Source of the DNA: Nitrospiraceae bacterium
GTDB taxonomy: Bacteria; Nitrospirota; Nitrospiria; Nitrospirales; Nitrospiraceae
Reading direction: 5' to 3'
DNA length: 64,000 nt
Assembly: GCA_019637075.1 (NCBI GenBank)
Contig: JAHBWI010000004.1
Span: 124,001-188,000 of the forward strand
Part shown: positions 23,301 to 32,052 of the stretch, piece after piece
Numbering within the stretch: position 1 is the stretch's first letter
Layout: the number at the start of each line of letters is the position of its first letter
The notes under the pieces: model-generated
The model's input: the letters and a program-made list of their open reading frames with translations, nothing else
What the model was told of the DNA's origin: nothing
The model's database searches: none
Translations under genes and position numbers: made by a program

Positions 23301-24017
23301 CTAATTCGCCGCTCGCGACTTTTCCCTGACCAGCCGCAACATGTCCACGATTTCGCGATCGAAGCGATCAAGCGCGACCTCTTTGGCTTTCGCGATGGCG
23401 CTCTGGTCCTCGACGAACGGAGCGGGACCGACGAGCGTCGTCTCGCCCTCGGTGCTTTGGGTGCCGAACAAGTAGCCGGTCCGCACGTCCCAAAGCGCCC
23501 CTTCCATCATGAACAGCGCGTGACTTTCCGTGCCATGCGCAAAGTATGTGCCGATCCCGGTTGCATACCAGGCTGCATGGCCGTTGTTGTATCGCTCTAA
23601 GGCCGAGGCGCCGTCGATGATGAGGAGCGCGTCTGCGTTGTATCGAGCGGCGGCCAGGCGGAGATCGCGAAAGGTCGTTCCCTGCACCGAGGAATTGGCC
23701 AGCACTGAAACCTGCGTGAGGAGACCTTCATCCTTGAGCTGCCTCAAGGTGTTCAGCAGCCGATCGGCGTCGGCGCTCACCCAATCTACGCGGCGTAGTG
23801 AGGGTTGCGAGGGAAACTGCTTGTGCTTGAAAAACAGGGCAAGCCGGTACGGATGCGTGAGGGTCGGGGTCGCCGCCATGGTGTCCGCGATGTCGCGGTC
23901 CGTGACCATCTCCGGGTGTTCGTGAAACGATTGCTGCAGCGCCTGGCGGTTTAACCCCTTGGCGCCGCTGCAGGCGGCCAGGTTTGTCAGTAGCAGCATG
24001 ATCAGGAACAGTTTCAT
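23301..24017 (-). CDS. lipoprotein of unknown function
   Basis: 238 residues from ATG 24017 (GGAAAGG upstream). MKLFLIMLLLTNLAACSG gives a textbook lipobox (LAAC), so the protein is lipid-anchored after cleavage before Cys. The mature part contains RLALFFKHKQFP, LRQLKDEGLLTQVSVL and RYNADALLIIDGAS, which read as an alpha/beta domain resembling other outer-membrane-anchored proteins that compute on a 'rhombosortase-like' or LpoB/PelC-style fold; this comparison is weak. The reading frame is open much further upstream (24494), but the lipobox and ribosome site fix the start. It is adjacent to a dehydrogenase on the same strand. Confidence 0.75.
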   Translation of the reverse strand: MKLFLIMLLLTNLAACSGAKGLNRQALQQSFHEHPEMVTDRDIADTMAATPTLTHPYRLALFFKHKQFPSQPSLRRVDWVSADADRLLNTLRQLKDEGLLTQVSVLANSSVQGTTFRDLRLAAARYNADALLIIDGASALERYNNGHAAWYATGIGTYFAHGTESHALFMMEGALWDVRTGYLFGTQSTEGETTLVGPAPFVEDQSAIAKAKEVALDRFDREIVDMLRLVREKSRAAN

Positions 24018-24046
24018 AGAAGACCTTTCCATCGCCGACACGACGT

Positions 24047-24997
24047 TCAGGGCGTAGGTGATTGTGCAGGCAGTGTGATATGGGAGAGCGCTTCCAAGGC
24101 CAGGAGCAGCGCGTGGGTGCCGGAGCGACCGTGCCCGAGTTCCTGAACTTTCCGGTACAACTGATGCACGAGTGTTAGCCCCGGGAGTTGGAGATTCCGC
24201 CGCTTTGCTTCCTCGAGGGCGATGCCCATATCCTTGACGAAGTGATCGACGAAGAACCCGGGATCGAAGTTTCGGGCCAACATACGCGGGGCCAGGTTGT
24301 CCAGGGTCCAACAGGCGGCGGCGCCCCCGCGGATAGAATCCAGCATCCGTGGCAATTCCAGCCCGGCTCGGTACCCGTATACCAAACTCTCGCAGACGCC
24401 GACCATCGTGCCGGCAATGACGATCTGATTGCACAGCTTGGCGTGCTGGCCCGTGCCGGGCCCTCCTTGATGCACGATCTTCTTTCCCAGACACTCAAAT
24501 AGCGGCATGACGGCCTGCACGGCTTTGGTCCAGCCGCCGACCATGATGGAGAGCGTCGCGTTGCGAGCCCCGATGTCCCCGCCGGAGACCGGCGCATCGA
24601 TGGTTGCCACGCCGCGGGCCTGCGCCTGCTCCGCGATCTCGCAGGCGAGGGCAGGTTCCGTCGTAGTCATGTCGATCAGCACCATATCGGGTCTCGAACC
24701 CGCGAGTACTCCGTGGCCCCCAAAGTAGACCTCCCTCACATCGTCGGGAAAGCCGACCATCGTGAAGAGCACATCGGTCTGCTCGGCGACCGCGCGGGGC
24801 GAGTCGGCCCAGGTGGCGCCCTTTGCCAGGATCGGCAAGGCCTTGGTGCGATTGCGGGTGTAAAGGGTCATCCGGTAGCGGGCATTCTGCAGGTGCTGGC
24901 ACATCGGTCCGCCCATCACACCCGTGCCGATCCACCCGACGCGTGTTTCGGAGGGCGCGGCCAGTCTCGGAGGAGTGATGGAAGGTTCGATGGGCAT
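24047..24997 (-). CDS. NAD(P)-dependent beta-hydroxyacid dehydrogenase (3-hydroxyisobutyrate dehydrogenase-like)
   Basis: 316 residues. The Rossmann fingerprint GWIGTGVMGGPMCQHL lies at about 21-36, then LIDMTTTEPALA and DAPVSGGDIGARNATLSIMVGG (the substrate loop). The catalytic-lysine segment GPGTGQHAKLCNQI is at about 190-203. These are the conserved blocks of the 3-hydroxyisobutyrate / tartronate-semialdehyde / glyoxylate-succinate-semialdehyde reductase group, which interconvert a hydroxyacid and an oxoacid or semialdehyde. The substrate cannot be assigned. It starts 12 bases after the exported protein at 25010-25489, so the two are likely co-transcribed. Confidence 0.88.
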   Translation of the reverse strand: MPIEPSITPPRLAAPSETRVGWIGTGVMGGPMCQHLQNARYRMTLYTRNRTKALPILAKGATWADSPRAVAEQTDVLFTMVGFPDDVREVYFGGHGVLAGSRPDMVLIDMTTTEPALACEIAEQAQARGVATIDAPVSGGDIGARNATLSIMVGGWTKAVQAVMPLFECLGKKIVHQGGPGTGQHAKLCNQIVIAGTMVGVCESLVYGYRAGLELPRMLDSIRGGAAACWTLDNLAPRMLARNFDPGFFVDHFVKDMGIALEEAKRRNLQLPGLTLVHQLYRKVQELGHGRSGTHALLLALEALSHITLPAQSPTP

Positions 24998-25009
24998 ATT
25001 GCTTGTCGG

Positions 25010-25489
25010 CTATTCCACCAGGGGGGTGATGCGTGTGGCGATGGCTTGCACGACCCCCTCCTTATCCATTTGAATTTTGCCGCCCTTGAAGCTGAGCGCA
25101 TAGCCGCCGTGGCTCGGGGCTTGGATCGTTGCCTCGAGCGTGACGCGCGCGCCGTTTTCGACATCCGGGTCCTTGACCAATGGAATGCCGCAGAGGCCGG
25201 GAACCGCCACGGCGATCGTGCCGCTGTCGTCTTCCAAGCTGAAGAGGTAGCCGCCGTAGCAGGTGGAGCCGGCAGGAATCTCGTAGGGATCGAGCGGTTC
25301 GACGTTCCGGACGGTACCCTGCAACGACACCTGCCGTAAGTGAAACAGCCCCGGATCGGACAGGATGTCTTGAACCGGAGTGGTTTCCTGCGCCAAGGCG
25401 GGGGCCGTTCCGTTTGCGACGCACCAGACAGCCAGCAGCAACAATGCGTGAAACCACGGCCGCCGTTTCCGTTGTCTCATGGCGCGCAT
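25010..25489 (-). CDS. exported OB-fold-like hypothetical protein
   Basis: 159 residues with a signal peptide (FHALLLLAVWCVANGTAPALAQ, cut near residue 34). The mature part contains LRQVSLQGTVRNVEPLDPYE, YGGYLFSLEDDSGTIAVAVP and ARVTLEATI, the strand order and wording of small periplasmic OB-fold proteins that bind or test ligands. Cys residues in STCYGGY and GLCGIP may form a disulfide. The function is unknown. The Met at 25489 has little ribosome-site support; Met4 is equally possible. Same strand as, and 12 bases upstream of, the dehydrogenase. Confidence 0.7.
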   Translation of the reverse strand: MRAMRQRKRRPWFHALLLLAVWCVANGTAPALAQETTPVQDILSDPGLFHLRQVSLQGTVRNVEPLDPYEIPAGSTCYGGYLFSLEDDSGTIAVAVPGLCGIPLVKDPDVENGARVTLEATIQAPSHGGYALSFKGGKIQMDKEGVVQAIATRITPLVE

Positions 25490-25649
25490 TGTACCATCGT
25501 TGTCCCGCTGGTTCGTACACTTCGCCTGCTTTCTCTCTCAAAAATGACCCGCTATAATCGCCGAGGTCGCGTCGAATTCGATGGAGCCGCGAAGTGCGAG
25601 AGGCAGTACCGTCTTCAGACGACGGTGGCCGAAGTCGGAAAGGAGCAGG

Positions 25650-27017
25650 ATGAGCCGCAAGGACACACTCGACACCTACATCAACCATGTCCGCCCGCAA
25701 TATGAAGACATGTTGGGACAGGCGGTGGAGATTCCGTCCATCAGCATGGACCCGAAGCATGCGCCGGACATCGGGCGGATGGCGCAGTTGGCCGCCGACT
25801 ATCTCCGCGCGGCCGGCGCCGAAGCCCATATCGTCCAGACGCCCGGCTATCCGGTGGTGTCCGGAGGGTGGACGCTCGATCCGGCGTATCCGACGGTCAC
25901 GATCTATAACCATATGGACGTGCAACCGGCGCAGGAGCCGGAATGGAAACAGGCGCCGTTTGCCTTTCAAAACGACAACGGCTGCTATCGCGGACGAGGG
26001 GCCACCGACGACAAGGGGCCTGCCTTGGCGGCTCTCTTCGGCGCGCGCTATGCGGTGGATCAAGGGACGCGGGTCAACATTCGTTTTCTGTGGGAGCTGG
26101 AGGAAGAAAACGGTAGTCCCAGCTTTGCCGCGGCCATCAAAAATCACACCGCAATTCCGCGCCCGGATTCGGTCGTGATTTCTGACACCATCTGGCTCTC
26201 GAAGGGCCGGCCGGCCATGCCGTATGGATTGCGCGGGTTGCTGGGCGCGAGGCTTGTGCTTCGCACGGGCGAGAAGGATGCCCATTCCGGTGTCACCGGC
26301 GGGGCGGCGCGCAATCCGCTCGTCGAGCTGATGGAGATCGCCCATGCCTGCGTCGATGCGAAGAGCGGCAAGGTGAAAATCCCCGGATTCTATAACGACG
26401 TGGTTGCACCGACCAAGGCCGAGATCACGAGTTTCTTGAAGTCAGGATTCCAGGTCAGCAAGTTCAAACAGGCCTATGGGTTCAAGACCCTGCGCACGCA
26501 CGATCCGGCCGAGGTGATGAAGCGCATCTGGGCTGCCCCGACGTTCGAAGTACACGGCCTCACCGGCGGCTATCACGGTCCCGGTGTGAAAACAGTGGTG
26601 CCGGGTCATGGCGAACTCAAGATCAGTATGCGCCTGGTTCCCAGTCAGACGCCGGAGAAGGCCTTCGCCTTGCTGAAAAAATACGTGGCGAAGTTGAATC
26701 CTGCAGTGAAAGTGGAACGGGAAGGCATGCTGCATCCGTTCCGCGGGGTATTCGACGGGCCCTATGTCGAGGCCGTGAAGCGTGCAGTGAAGGAAGGGTT
26801 TGGCAAGGAACCGGCATTTATCCGGGAAGGCGGATCGATCGGCGCGGTTGTGACGATGCAGAAGGCCTGGAAGGTGCCGATTCTGTTCATGGGACTGAGC
26901 CTGCCCGAGCACGGATACCATGCGCCGAACGAGTACTTCGATTGGGGGCAAGCCTCAGGCGGGATGAAAGCCTTCGCGCACTATTTCGAGGAATTGGCGA
27001 AGATGGGAACGCAGTAG
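25650..27017 (+). CDS. M20 family dipeptidase / amidohydrolase
   Basis: 455 residues from ATG 25650 with GGAG 6 nt upstream (the frame opens at 25581). The di-zinc M20 motifs are present: IYNHMDVQPAQEPEW (first His and Asp), GRGATDDKGPALAAL (bridging Asp), LWELEEENGSPSF (catalytic Glu and zinc Glu), and the late His in LPEHGYHAPNEYFD. A dimerisation domain sits in the middle (HSGVTGG). This group cleaves dipeptides or N-acyl amino acids; the resemblance is to cytosolic dipeptidases of the CNDP/PepV-like branch. It has no signal peptide. Convergent with the alcohol dehydrogenase at 27097. Confidence 0.92.
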   Translation: MSRKDTLDTYINHVRPQYEDMLGQAVEIPSISMDPKHAPDIGRMAQLAADYLRAAGAEAHIVQTPGYPVVSGGWTLDPAYPTVTIYNHMDVQPAQEPEWKQAPFAFQNDNGCYRGRGATDDKGPALAALFGARYAVDQGTRVNIRFLWELEEENGSPSFAAAIKNHTAIPRPDSVVISDTIWLSKGRPAMPYGLRGLLGARLVLRTGEKDAHSGVTGGAARNPLVELMEIAHACVDAKSGKVKIPGFYNDVVAPTKAEITSFLKSGFQVSKFKQAYGFKTLRTHDPAEVMKRIWAAPTFEVHGLTGGYHGPGVKTVVPGHGELKISMRLVPSQTPEKAFALLKKYVAKLNPAVKVEREGMLHPFRGVFDGPYVEAVKRAVKEGFGKEPAFIREGGSIGAVVTMQKAWKVPILFMGLSLPEHGYHAPNEYFDWGQASGGMKAFAHYFEELAKMGTQ

Positions 27018-27096
27018 TCCGACCGACAGAGCTGGGAGGAAGACGCGGGACGAACGTGCACGCCGAATGGGACGGTCGTCTCGAGAATGGTGCAAA

Positions 27097-28170
27097 CTAT
27101 TTCAGCGATGCCAGGTCGATGACGAAGCGGTAGCGCACGTCGCCGCGGACGAGACGCTCATAGGCCTCGTTAACCTGTTGGATGTTGAGTATTTCGACAT
27201 CCGCTCCGAACCGGTGCTTCGCGCAGAAGTTCAGCATCTCCTGGGTTTCCTTGATCCCGCCGATCAACGAACCGACCAGTCTCCGTCGATGCAGCAACAA
27301 GGGGAATGCCCCGAGTGGCGTCGGTTTGTCCGGAGCCCCGACCAGGATCATGGTTCCATCGGTTTTGAGCAATTCGAGATAGGCGTTGAAATCATGTTGC
27401 GCCGACACCGTATCGAGAATGAAGTCGAACTGCTTGTCCAATTTTGTGAAGGTTACCGGGTCCGACGTTGCATAGAACGCCTTCGCGCCGAGGCGCTTGG
27501 CGTCGGCGGCCTTCTTGGTCGAGTGGCTGAGCACAGTGACGTCGGCTCCCAAGGCCTTCCCGAGTTTCACGGCCATATGGCCGAGTCCCCCCAGCCCCAC
27601 CACGGCGAGCCGATGCTTCTTCCCGACGCGCCAGTGCCGCAACGGTGAATAGGTCGTGATTCCCGCGCAGAGGAGTGGCGCGGCTTCCGCCGGCCGGAGG
27701 CCCTTCGGGATACGCAGGACGTACCGGTGATCGACGACGATTTTGGTGGAGTAGCCCCCATAGGTGGGCGTGGTCCCATCCAACTCCGTGCTGTTGTAAG
27801 TAAAGGCGATCGGTCCCTCGCAGTACTGCTCCAGACCCTTCTTGCATTGCGGGCAGGTGCGGCACGTGTCCACGAAACATCCGACACCGACGGTGTCTCC
27901 GACCTTGAACCGCTTCACCCCGGCTCCGATCGATTCAATGGTGCCGACGATCTCGTGGCCCGGCACCATCGGGAAGCGCGCGCCGCCCCATTCGTCGCGG
28001 GCCTGGTGCAGATCCGAATGGCAAATGCCGCAGTAGCGGATATCGATCAGGACATCGTGGCGACCGACTGCTCGGCGCTGGAAGGTGAACGGCGCGAGCG
28101 GCGTGGTTGGACCTGTGGCGGCATAGCCCTGTACCTCGATGGTTGATGCGGTTTTCCCTGTCCTGCTCAT
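27097..28170 (-). CDS. zinc-dependent alcohol dehydrogenase (YahK/cinnamyl-type)
   Basis: 357 residues. Catalytic-zinc ligands lie in YCGICHSDLH and VPGHEIVGTIE. The structural-zinc loop has four cysteines in DTCRTCPQCKKGLEQYC. The NAD(P) fold starts at LAVVGLGGLGHMAVKLGKAL, and the following LSHSTKK (Ser rather than Asp after the second strand) favours NADPH, as in the YahK/ADH6 group. These enzymes reduce broad-range aldehydes and may act in detoxification. Length and order are complete. The start at 28170 has AGAGGATCC upstream. Confidence 0.93.
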   Translation of the reverse strand: MSRTGKTASTIEVQGYAATGPTTPLAPFTFQRRAVGRHDVLIDIRYCGICHSDLHQARDEWGGARFPMVPGHEIVGTIESIGAGVKRFKVGDTVGVGCFVDTCRTCPQCKKGLEQYCEGPIAFTYNSTELDGTTPTYGGYSTKIVVDHRYVLRIPKGLRPAEAAPLLCAGITTYSPLRHWRVGKKHRLAVVGLGGLGHMAVKLGKALGADVTVLSHSTKKAADAKRLGAKAFYATSDPVTFTKLDKQFDFILDTVSAQHDFNAYLELLKTDGTMILVGAPDKPTPLGAFPLLLHRRRLVGSLIGGIKETQEMLNFCAKHRFGADVEILNIQQVNEAYERLVRGDVRYRFVIDLASLK

Positions 28171-28195
28171 CGTTGGATCCTCTGTCTATTGGAGA

Positions 28196-28618
28196 TCAAG
28201 GTGCCGTGGTCGGCGCCGATCCGATTTCCGGTTCAAGCGAAAGGTTGAAGATGCTCGGGTCTTGTTCCCACGCGCCCGGCGCAATCAATCCCAGCAGGGG
28301 CAGGAGAAACATCGCACCGCCGATGACATCGACGAAGCCGACGCTACTGAGTTTTCTGGATGTGGCGCGAGAGCTGGTTTGATACCCGGGCTTCTGGACA
28401 TCGATCCGGAGTTCGCCCCGGCGCGGTGCGTCATATTGGAGTGGGGTCGTGCCGATCTGCGAACCGTTTACGAGGACGGTGGCGCCGGGCGGCTCGGAAT
28501 TGATCTTCAACTGTTGCGAAGTGCCGCCGAAGAACGAGCAACCGGCCAGGTAACTCGTGCAGACCACGAGGCAGATCATGCGGCGGATTGTGTGAGAGCT
28601 GGATACGGAAGAGGGCAT
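28196..28618 (-). CDS. PEGA-domain lipoprotein
   Basis: 140 residues. A signal peptide ends in a lipobox, CTSYLAGCS (Cys at about 27). LKINSEPPGATVLVNGSQIG followed by TTPLQYDAPRRGELRIDVQKPGY is the PEGA motif, a beta-sandwich repeat found on surface and periplasmic proteins. A hydrophobic stretch near the C-terminus (FVDVIGGAMFLLPLLGLIAPG) is a possible membrane or amphipathic segment. It would be anchored at the cell envelope; its partner is unknown. The start at 28618 follows GAGGTCC. It shares the strand with the alcohol dehydrogenase, 25 bases upstream of it. Confidence 0.82.
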   Translation of the reverse strand: MPSSVSSSHTIRRMICLVVCTSYLAGCSFFGGTSQQLKINSEPPGATVLVNGSQIGTTPLQYDAPRRGELRIDVQKPGYQTSSRATSRKLSSVGFVDVIGGAMFLLPLLGLIAPGAWEQDPSIFNLSLEPEIGSAPTTAP

Positions 28619-28711
28619 GGGGACCTCGCTCGTTAGCCGAGCTCACGGTTACCATAGCGCTGGATGATTGGCAAGCACGAGTCCGACCCTCGGGCCGGGA
28701 GGCGGAGAGAC

Positions 28712-28737
28712 GGCCGTGGGAGTTCGCTCCCACGGCC
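28712..28737. terminator. hairpin with TTCG loop
   Basis: GGCCGTGGGAG (28712-28722) and CTCCCACGGCC (28727-28737) form a perfect 11-bp stem with a TTCG tetraloop, a very stable RNA hairpin. It lies 8 bases beyond the 3' end of the minus-strand gene at 28745. There is no long U-tract, so it may be a terminator or an mRNA-stabilising hairpin. Confidence 0.65.
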
Positions 28738-28744
28738 CTGTGTG

Positions 28745-30472
28745 CTAGTTGCTGGCCGGCGCCGGCGCCGGTGTGGCGGCCAGGAGCGGCGAGAAACTGG
28801 GATCCGCGTCCATGATCGGCTTCAAGAGGTTCGCCTGCATGAAATACCGCCAGACCTCATCGGACTTGCCGGGCACTTGGTCAAACCACCGCTTTGCCTC
28901 CGTCAAGTGGTGCAGCATCTTGGCCTTATCGCCATAGTTGGGCATAAAGATCATGCTGTAGGCCATCGTGTATTCGGCCAAGAACTTGTCGAGCGGCAGT
29001 TCGGCGTTCGCCAAGGAGGCTTCAGCGTCCGCATAGGCGCGTTCGCTCTCAGGGTCGTGCAGGATACGGTTCCAGGCGACCTTGGTGATGCGCGACCATG
29101 CCAACTGCAACTGCGCTTCAGCCTTCGGGGTCTTGCGGTTCTCGGGAATGTCCCGCACGAGCGATTCGAAGGTCTGGATCATCGGCACTTGATCGTTGTT
29201 CCACCGGTAGGCGACGCCGAGTTGGAATCGGTAATCCAGTTGTTGCGGCCGAACCGACACGAGCGTTTGCAAGGCCGGCAACATTCGATATAGGAAGTCG
29301 GCCGGTGTCGGCTCAGGCAATCCCCCCATCTCCATCCCGTTGGACAGGTCCAAGCGTTCCGATTCGGCATAGATGTTCCAATAAAATTCATCCAACACCA
29401 GTGCCAGGGCCGGGTCTTTCACGTTCAGCTGATGGCCCTTGCGCCCTTCGCGCAGGATGACGGTGTAGAGGTTACGGGTCAGGACCGTCAGCGCGTCCGG
29501 CTGTTTGGGATCGATGAGCAGGATACGGTTCAGGAGCGCCACTCGATCGCGCAGTTCCGGATAGGTGGCCGCGCGAGCCGCAGCCGCCGTCAGAGTGCCG
29601 GGCTGGTCGTCGGGTTGCCACCAGGCGATCGTCTCGGGGAGCGCCCGGCTGGTTTCGGTCGCAAACGGAATCTTTTCCACTGTCATACCTGGTGCTTCAG
29701 CTTGCGACGGCAGCGGAAGGTTGAACACGGCCGTGTCGCCCGGGAAGCCGTGCTTTTTCAGCCCGCTGAACACGACCCACTGGGTCGTGACCGATTTCAC
29801 CGCCAGCCGAGGCCGCTTGATCGTATTCGTCCACTTCGCAAGTCCCGGCGCATAAGTCAGCGGGGAGGTGAGCGGGTCCTGATACTCGACCTTCAGGAGC
29901 ACCAAGTTGGCTGTCGTCCCCAACACCTTGCCGCCGGTCTTCAGGCGAAACGACCCGCCCGGGATCGGCCGGGTTTCTACCGCCGTCAGGTGCAGGCCGG
30001 TCCCCGGAGGCGAGATACCGAGGGCATCCATCACGAAGGCACTGGCCGGCGCGCGCGGGAGTTCGTCGCCGAAAAATACCAATGGGCCTGTGCTGGGCCA
30101 AATGACATCCATGGCAATGTCGGTCCGCCGCAGGGCCGGCGCATGGGCGGCGGCGAGCGGCGCCCAGCAGGCCTCATATGAAGCATCCGACGGCGGCGCA
30201 AAGTGTTTCACCGGTCCGGACGCCGCGACGACCAGACGGTATTGGCAGGCAAAGTCCAGCTGACCCGCCTGAACGCGGTCACCTTTGGAGATGGCCTCCG
30301 CGTACTGCAGGGCGACCTGCGCGGCCGAGGTCTCGTGCTTTGCCGATTTGGGTTTCTGCTGCTTGGGCGCGGCCGACACCGATTCAACAATTCCGCTTCC
30401 AACGACGACGATGGCCGCGACGGACAAGGCGATGAGCAGTTTTGTATGCAAGAGCGCATTCCTGCGATTCAT
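28745..30472 (-). CDS. large exported protein of unknown function (TPR-like C-terminus)
   Basis: 575 residues with a signal peptide (LLIALSVAAIVVVGSGIVESVSA, cut near 34), then a short Lys/Gln/Ser linker. The middle (about 50-270) is mixed alpha/beta with no family I recognise. The C-terminal half (about 310-560) is largely helical, with repeat-like units such as LLNRILLIDPKQPDALTVL and YRFQLGVAYRWNNDQVPMIQ; these fit TPR or TPR-like scaffold repeats. It ends in a Pro/Ala tail. Probably periplasmic. It lies 81 bases downstream of the cytochrome c gene on the same strand, so it may belong to that transcript. Confidence 0.75.
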   Translation of the reverse strand: MNRRNALLHTKLLIALSVAAIVVVGSGIVESVSAAPKQQKPKSAKHETSAAQVALQYAEAISKGDRVQAGQLDFACQYRLVVAASGPVKHFAPPSDASYEACWAPLAAAHAPALRRTDIAMDVIWPSTGPLVFFGDELPRAPASAFVMDALGISPPGTGLHLTAVETRPIPGGSFRLKTGGKVLGTTANLVLLKVEYQDPLTSPLTYAPGLAKWTNTIKRPRLAVKSVTTQWVVFSGLKKHGFPGDTAVFNLPLPSQAEAPGMTVEKIPFATETSRALPETIAWWQPDDQPGTLTAAAARAATYPELRDRVALLNRILLIDPKQPDALTVLTRNLYTVILREGRKGHQLNVKDPALALVLDEFYWNIYAESERLDLSNGMEMGGLPEPTPADFLYRMLPALQTLVSVRPQQLDYRFQLGVAYRWNNDQVPMIQTFESLVRDIPENRKTPKAEAQLQLAWSRITKVAWNRILHDPESERAYADAEASLANAELPLDKFLAEYTMAYSMIFMPNYGDKAKMLHHLTEAKRWFDQVPGKSDEVWRYFMQANLLKPIMDADPSFSPLLAATPAPAPASN

Positions 30473-30553
30473 GACGTGCCAACCTCCGGTATCAAGGTAA
30501 GAACGGTCACTCTACCACGCGGTTCTTTTCGTGCGAAAGGGGTTTGGAAAGGG

Positions 30554-30985
30554 TCAGGGGGTCGGGGGAGAAGGGGTCTGAGGCCGGCTGAATCGCACGA
30601 GCGAGCGGATATAACGAAGCACGGCTTCCTGGTCTTCGGCTGAGAGCGTTCCATCCCAGGAGGGCATGGCTGTGTGGGGCTTCCCGTTGGCGATGATCTT
30701 CAGCAATTCCTTGTCGGACTTGGCGGAGGTGGCAGCGGATACGAGATTCCCCGGCCTGGGGGAGAGAAAGGGAGCCTTGGCTCCGTCGCCCTTGCCTTCC
30801 GGCCCGTGACAGTCGGCGCAACGTTCTTGGTAAAGGCTTTGTCCGCGCTGGAGGTCATCCGCGTGGGCGGTCAGCATCAGACCCGTCGCTGATCCCAAGA
30901 CCAGCAGCAGCACAAATGCGCGATCAAAGGAACGTGGTCGGGCTGGAGCCGTATGCGAAGTTCGCTGGGGATGGCTGGGAGCCAT
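30554..30985 (-). CDS. class I cytochrome c (exported)
   Basis: 143 residues from ATG 30985, with GGGAAAGG upstream; a start at 31003 is open but has a poorer ribosome site. A hydrophobic export segment precedes ADDLQRGQSLYQERCADCHGPEG, which holds the CxxCH haem-binding site (CADCH). The axial Met is in HTAMPSWDG, and LSAEDQEAVLRYIRSL is the C-terminal helix. This is a single-haem c-type electron carrier, matured in the periplasm. It follows the sigma and anti-sigma genes on the same strand (23 bases after the latter), so its expression may be under that sigma factor. Confidence 0.9.
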   Translation of the reverse strand: MAPSHPQRTSHTAPARPRSFDRAFVLLLVLGSATGLMLTAHADDLQRGQSLYQERCADCHGPEGKGDGAKAPFLSPRPGNLVSAATSAKSDKELLKIIANGKPHTAMPSWDGTLSAEDQEAVLRYIRSLVRFSRPQTPSPPTP

Positions 30986-31008
30986 GCGCCTTTCCCGCCG
31001 CATCGAGG

Positions 31009-31305
31009 TCAGGCTGAGGCCGCCGCCTTGAGTATTTGGCGTCGCAGGGTCGAGCGGCTTTGGGAGGAGAGGGTCGGTGCCGGGCGGTTCTGACAGAGAC
31101 GGACGGTCTGGCGGAGCGAATCGAGGAAGACTTCACAGTTCGGACAGTGGCCCAGATGGGAGCGGATTTCCTGGCAGACGTCCTTCGCGAGTTCATCATC
31201 CAGGTATGCCGACAGCCGTTCCAGGATCTTGAGGCAGTGGCCTTTCCTGTGACCGGCATGGACGGGTTTGCGGGTTCCTGGCTGGGTGCGAACTTGTGAA
31301 GCCAT
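31009..31305 (-). CDS. zinc-finger anti-sigma factor (ZAS type)
   Basis: 98 residues from ATG 31305 with AAGAAGG 6 nt upstream (GTG 31323 also possible). LSAYLDDELAKDVCQEIRSH continues into LGHCPNCEVFLDSLRQTVRLC. The HxxxCxxC arrangement after an acidic helix is the hallmark of zinc anti-sigma proteins. There is no membrane helix, so it is a soluble type in which zinc release or thiol oxidation can free the sigma factor. Its gene follows the sigma gene by 27 bases, the standard sigma/anti-sigma arrangement. Confidence 0.85.
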   Translation of the reverse strand: MASQVRTQPGTRKPVHAGHRKGHCLKILERLSAYLDDELAKDVCQEIRSHLGHCPNCEVFLDSLRQTVRLCQNRPAPTLSSQSRSTLRRQILKAAASA

Positions 31306-31332
31306 AATGACCTTCTTTTCCACTATACCAAA

Positions 31333-31962
31333 TCAATCCGGAATTGTGTGGTCGTTCTGCCGGATGTCGCCGGTCAGTCCTCTGGCGCTCAACTCTTTAC
31401 GGACGAACAACCGGGCGCGATGAAGGCGCGATTTGACGGCCCGCTCGTTCAGTCCCATGATGCTGCCGACCTCCTTGGCGCTGAGCCCTTCCATGTCGCG
31501 CAGCACGAGCACCATGCGATATTTTTTCGGGAGTTTGGCGATGGCATGGTCCAACATGCGCCGAAGCTCTTTATTCTCCAGCGCCTCCTGCGGGCTCATG
31601 CCGTCCATGGGAATCTGCAGCTTGAACTCGCCCTCCGACGTCGGGATGAACTCTTCCAGTGAGAGTTCCCGTTCGGGCTCGCCCTTCCGTTTGCGGCGCA
31701 TGCGCATGCAAGCGTGGGAGGCAATGGCATAGAGCCATGTGGAAATTTGAGCCTCACCACGAAAATCCTGGAACCCACGGTACGCGTTGAGGAATGTCTC
31801 TTGGACGAGATCCTTCGCCGCTTCGGTTTCGCCGCACAACCGGTGCGCGAATCGATAAATCAAATCGACGTTGTCTCGGTAAATCTGATCGAACGAGCGG
31901 GAGTCCGGCGCGGGTGATTGGATACTGGAACGATCGGGCCTGTTCTTGGCAGGGGAGGCCAT
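31333..31962 (-). CDS. ECF-type RNA polymerase sigma factor
   Basis: 209 residues from ATG 31962 (frame open to a TTG at 32007). Region 2 is YRDNVDLIYRFAHRLCGETE with DLVQETFLNAYRGF and STWLYAIASHACMRMRRKRK. Region 4 is LPKKYRMVLVLRDMEGLSAK with VKSRLHRARLFVRKEL. Extracytoplasmic-function sigma factors of this kind answer envelope, oxidative or metal stress and are held inactive by an anti-sigma such as the adjacent zinc-finger protein. The linker between regions 2 and 4 is somewhat long and acidic. It starts an operon with anti-sigma and cytochrome c, and possibly the exported protein after them. Confidence 0.92.
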   Translation of the reverse strand: MASPAKNRPDRSSIQSPAPDSRSFDQIYRDNVDLIYRFAHRLCGETEAAKDLVQETFLNAYRGFQDFRGEAQISTWLYAIASHACMRMRRKRKGEPERELSLEEFIPTSEGEFKLQIPMDGMSPQEALENKELRRMLDHAIAKLPKKYRMVLVLRDMEGLSAKEVGSIMGLNERAVKSRLHRARLFVRKELSARGLTGDIRQNDHTIPD

Positions 31963-32052
31963 AGAAGGACAGGAGTCTACGGGCGGTTCTTCGAGCCTGT
32001 CAAGCAACCACCGCGCGGAAGCGTCTGCGCCGGCCAGCGGCTTCCGGACCGG

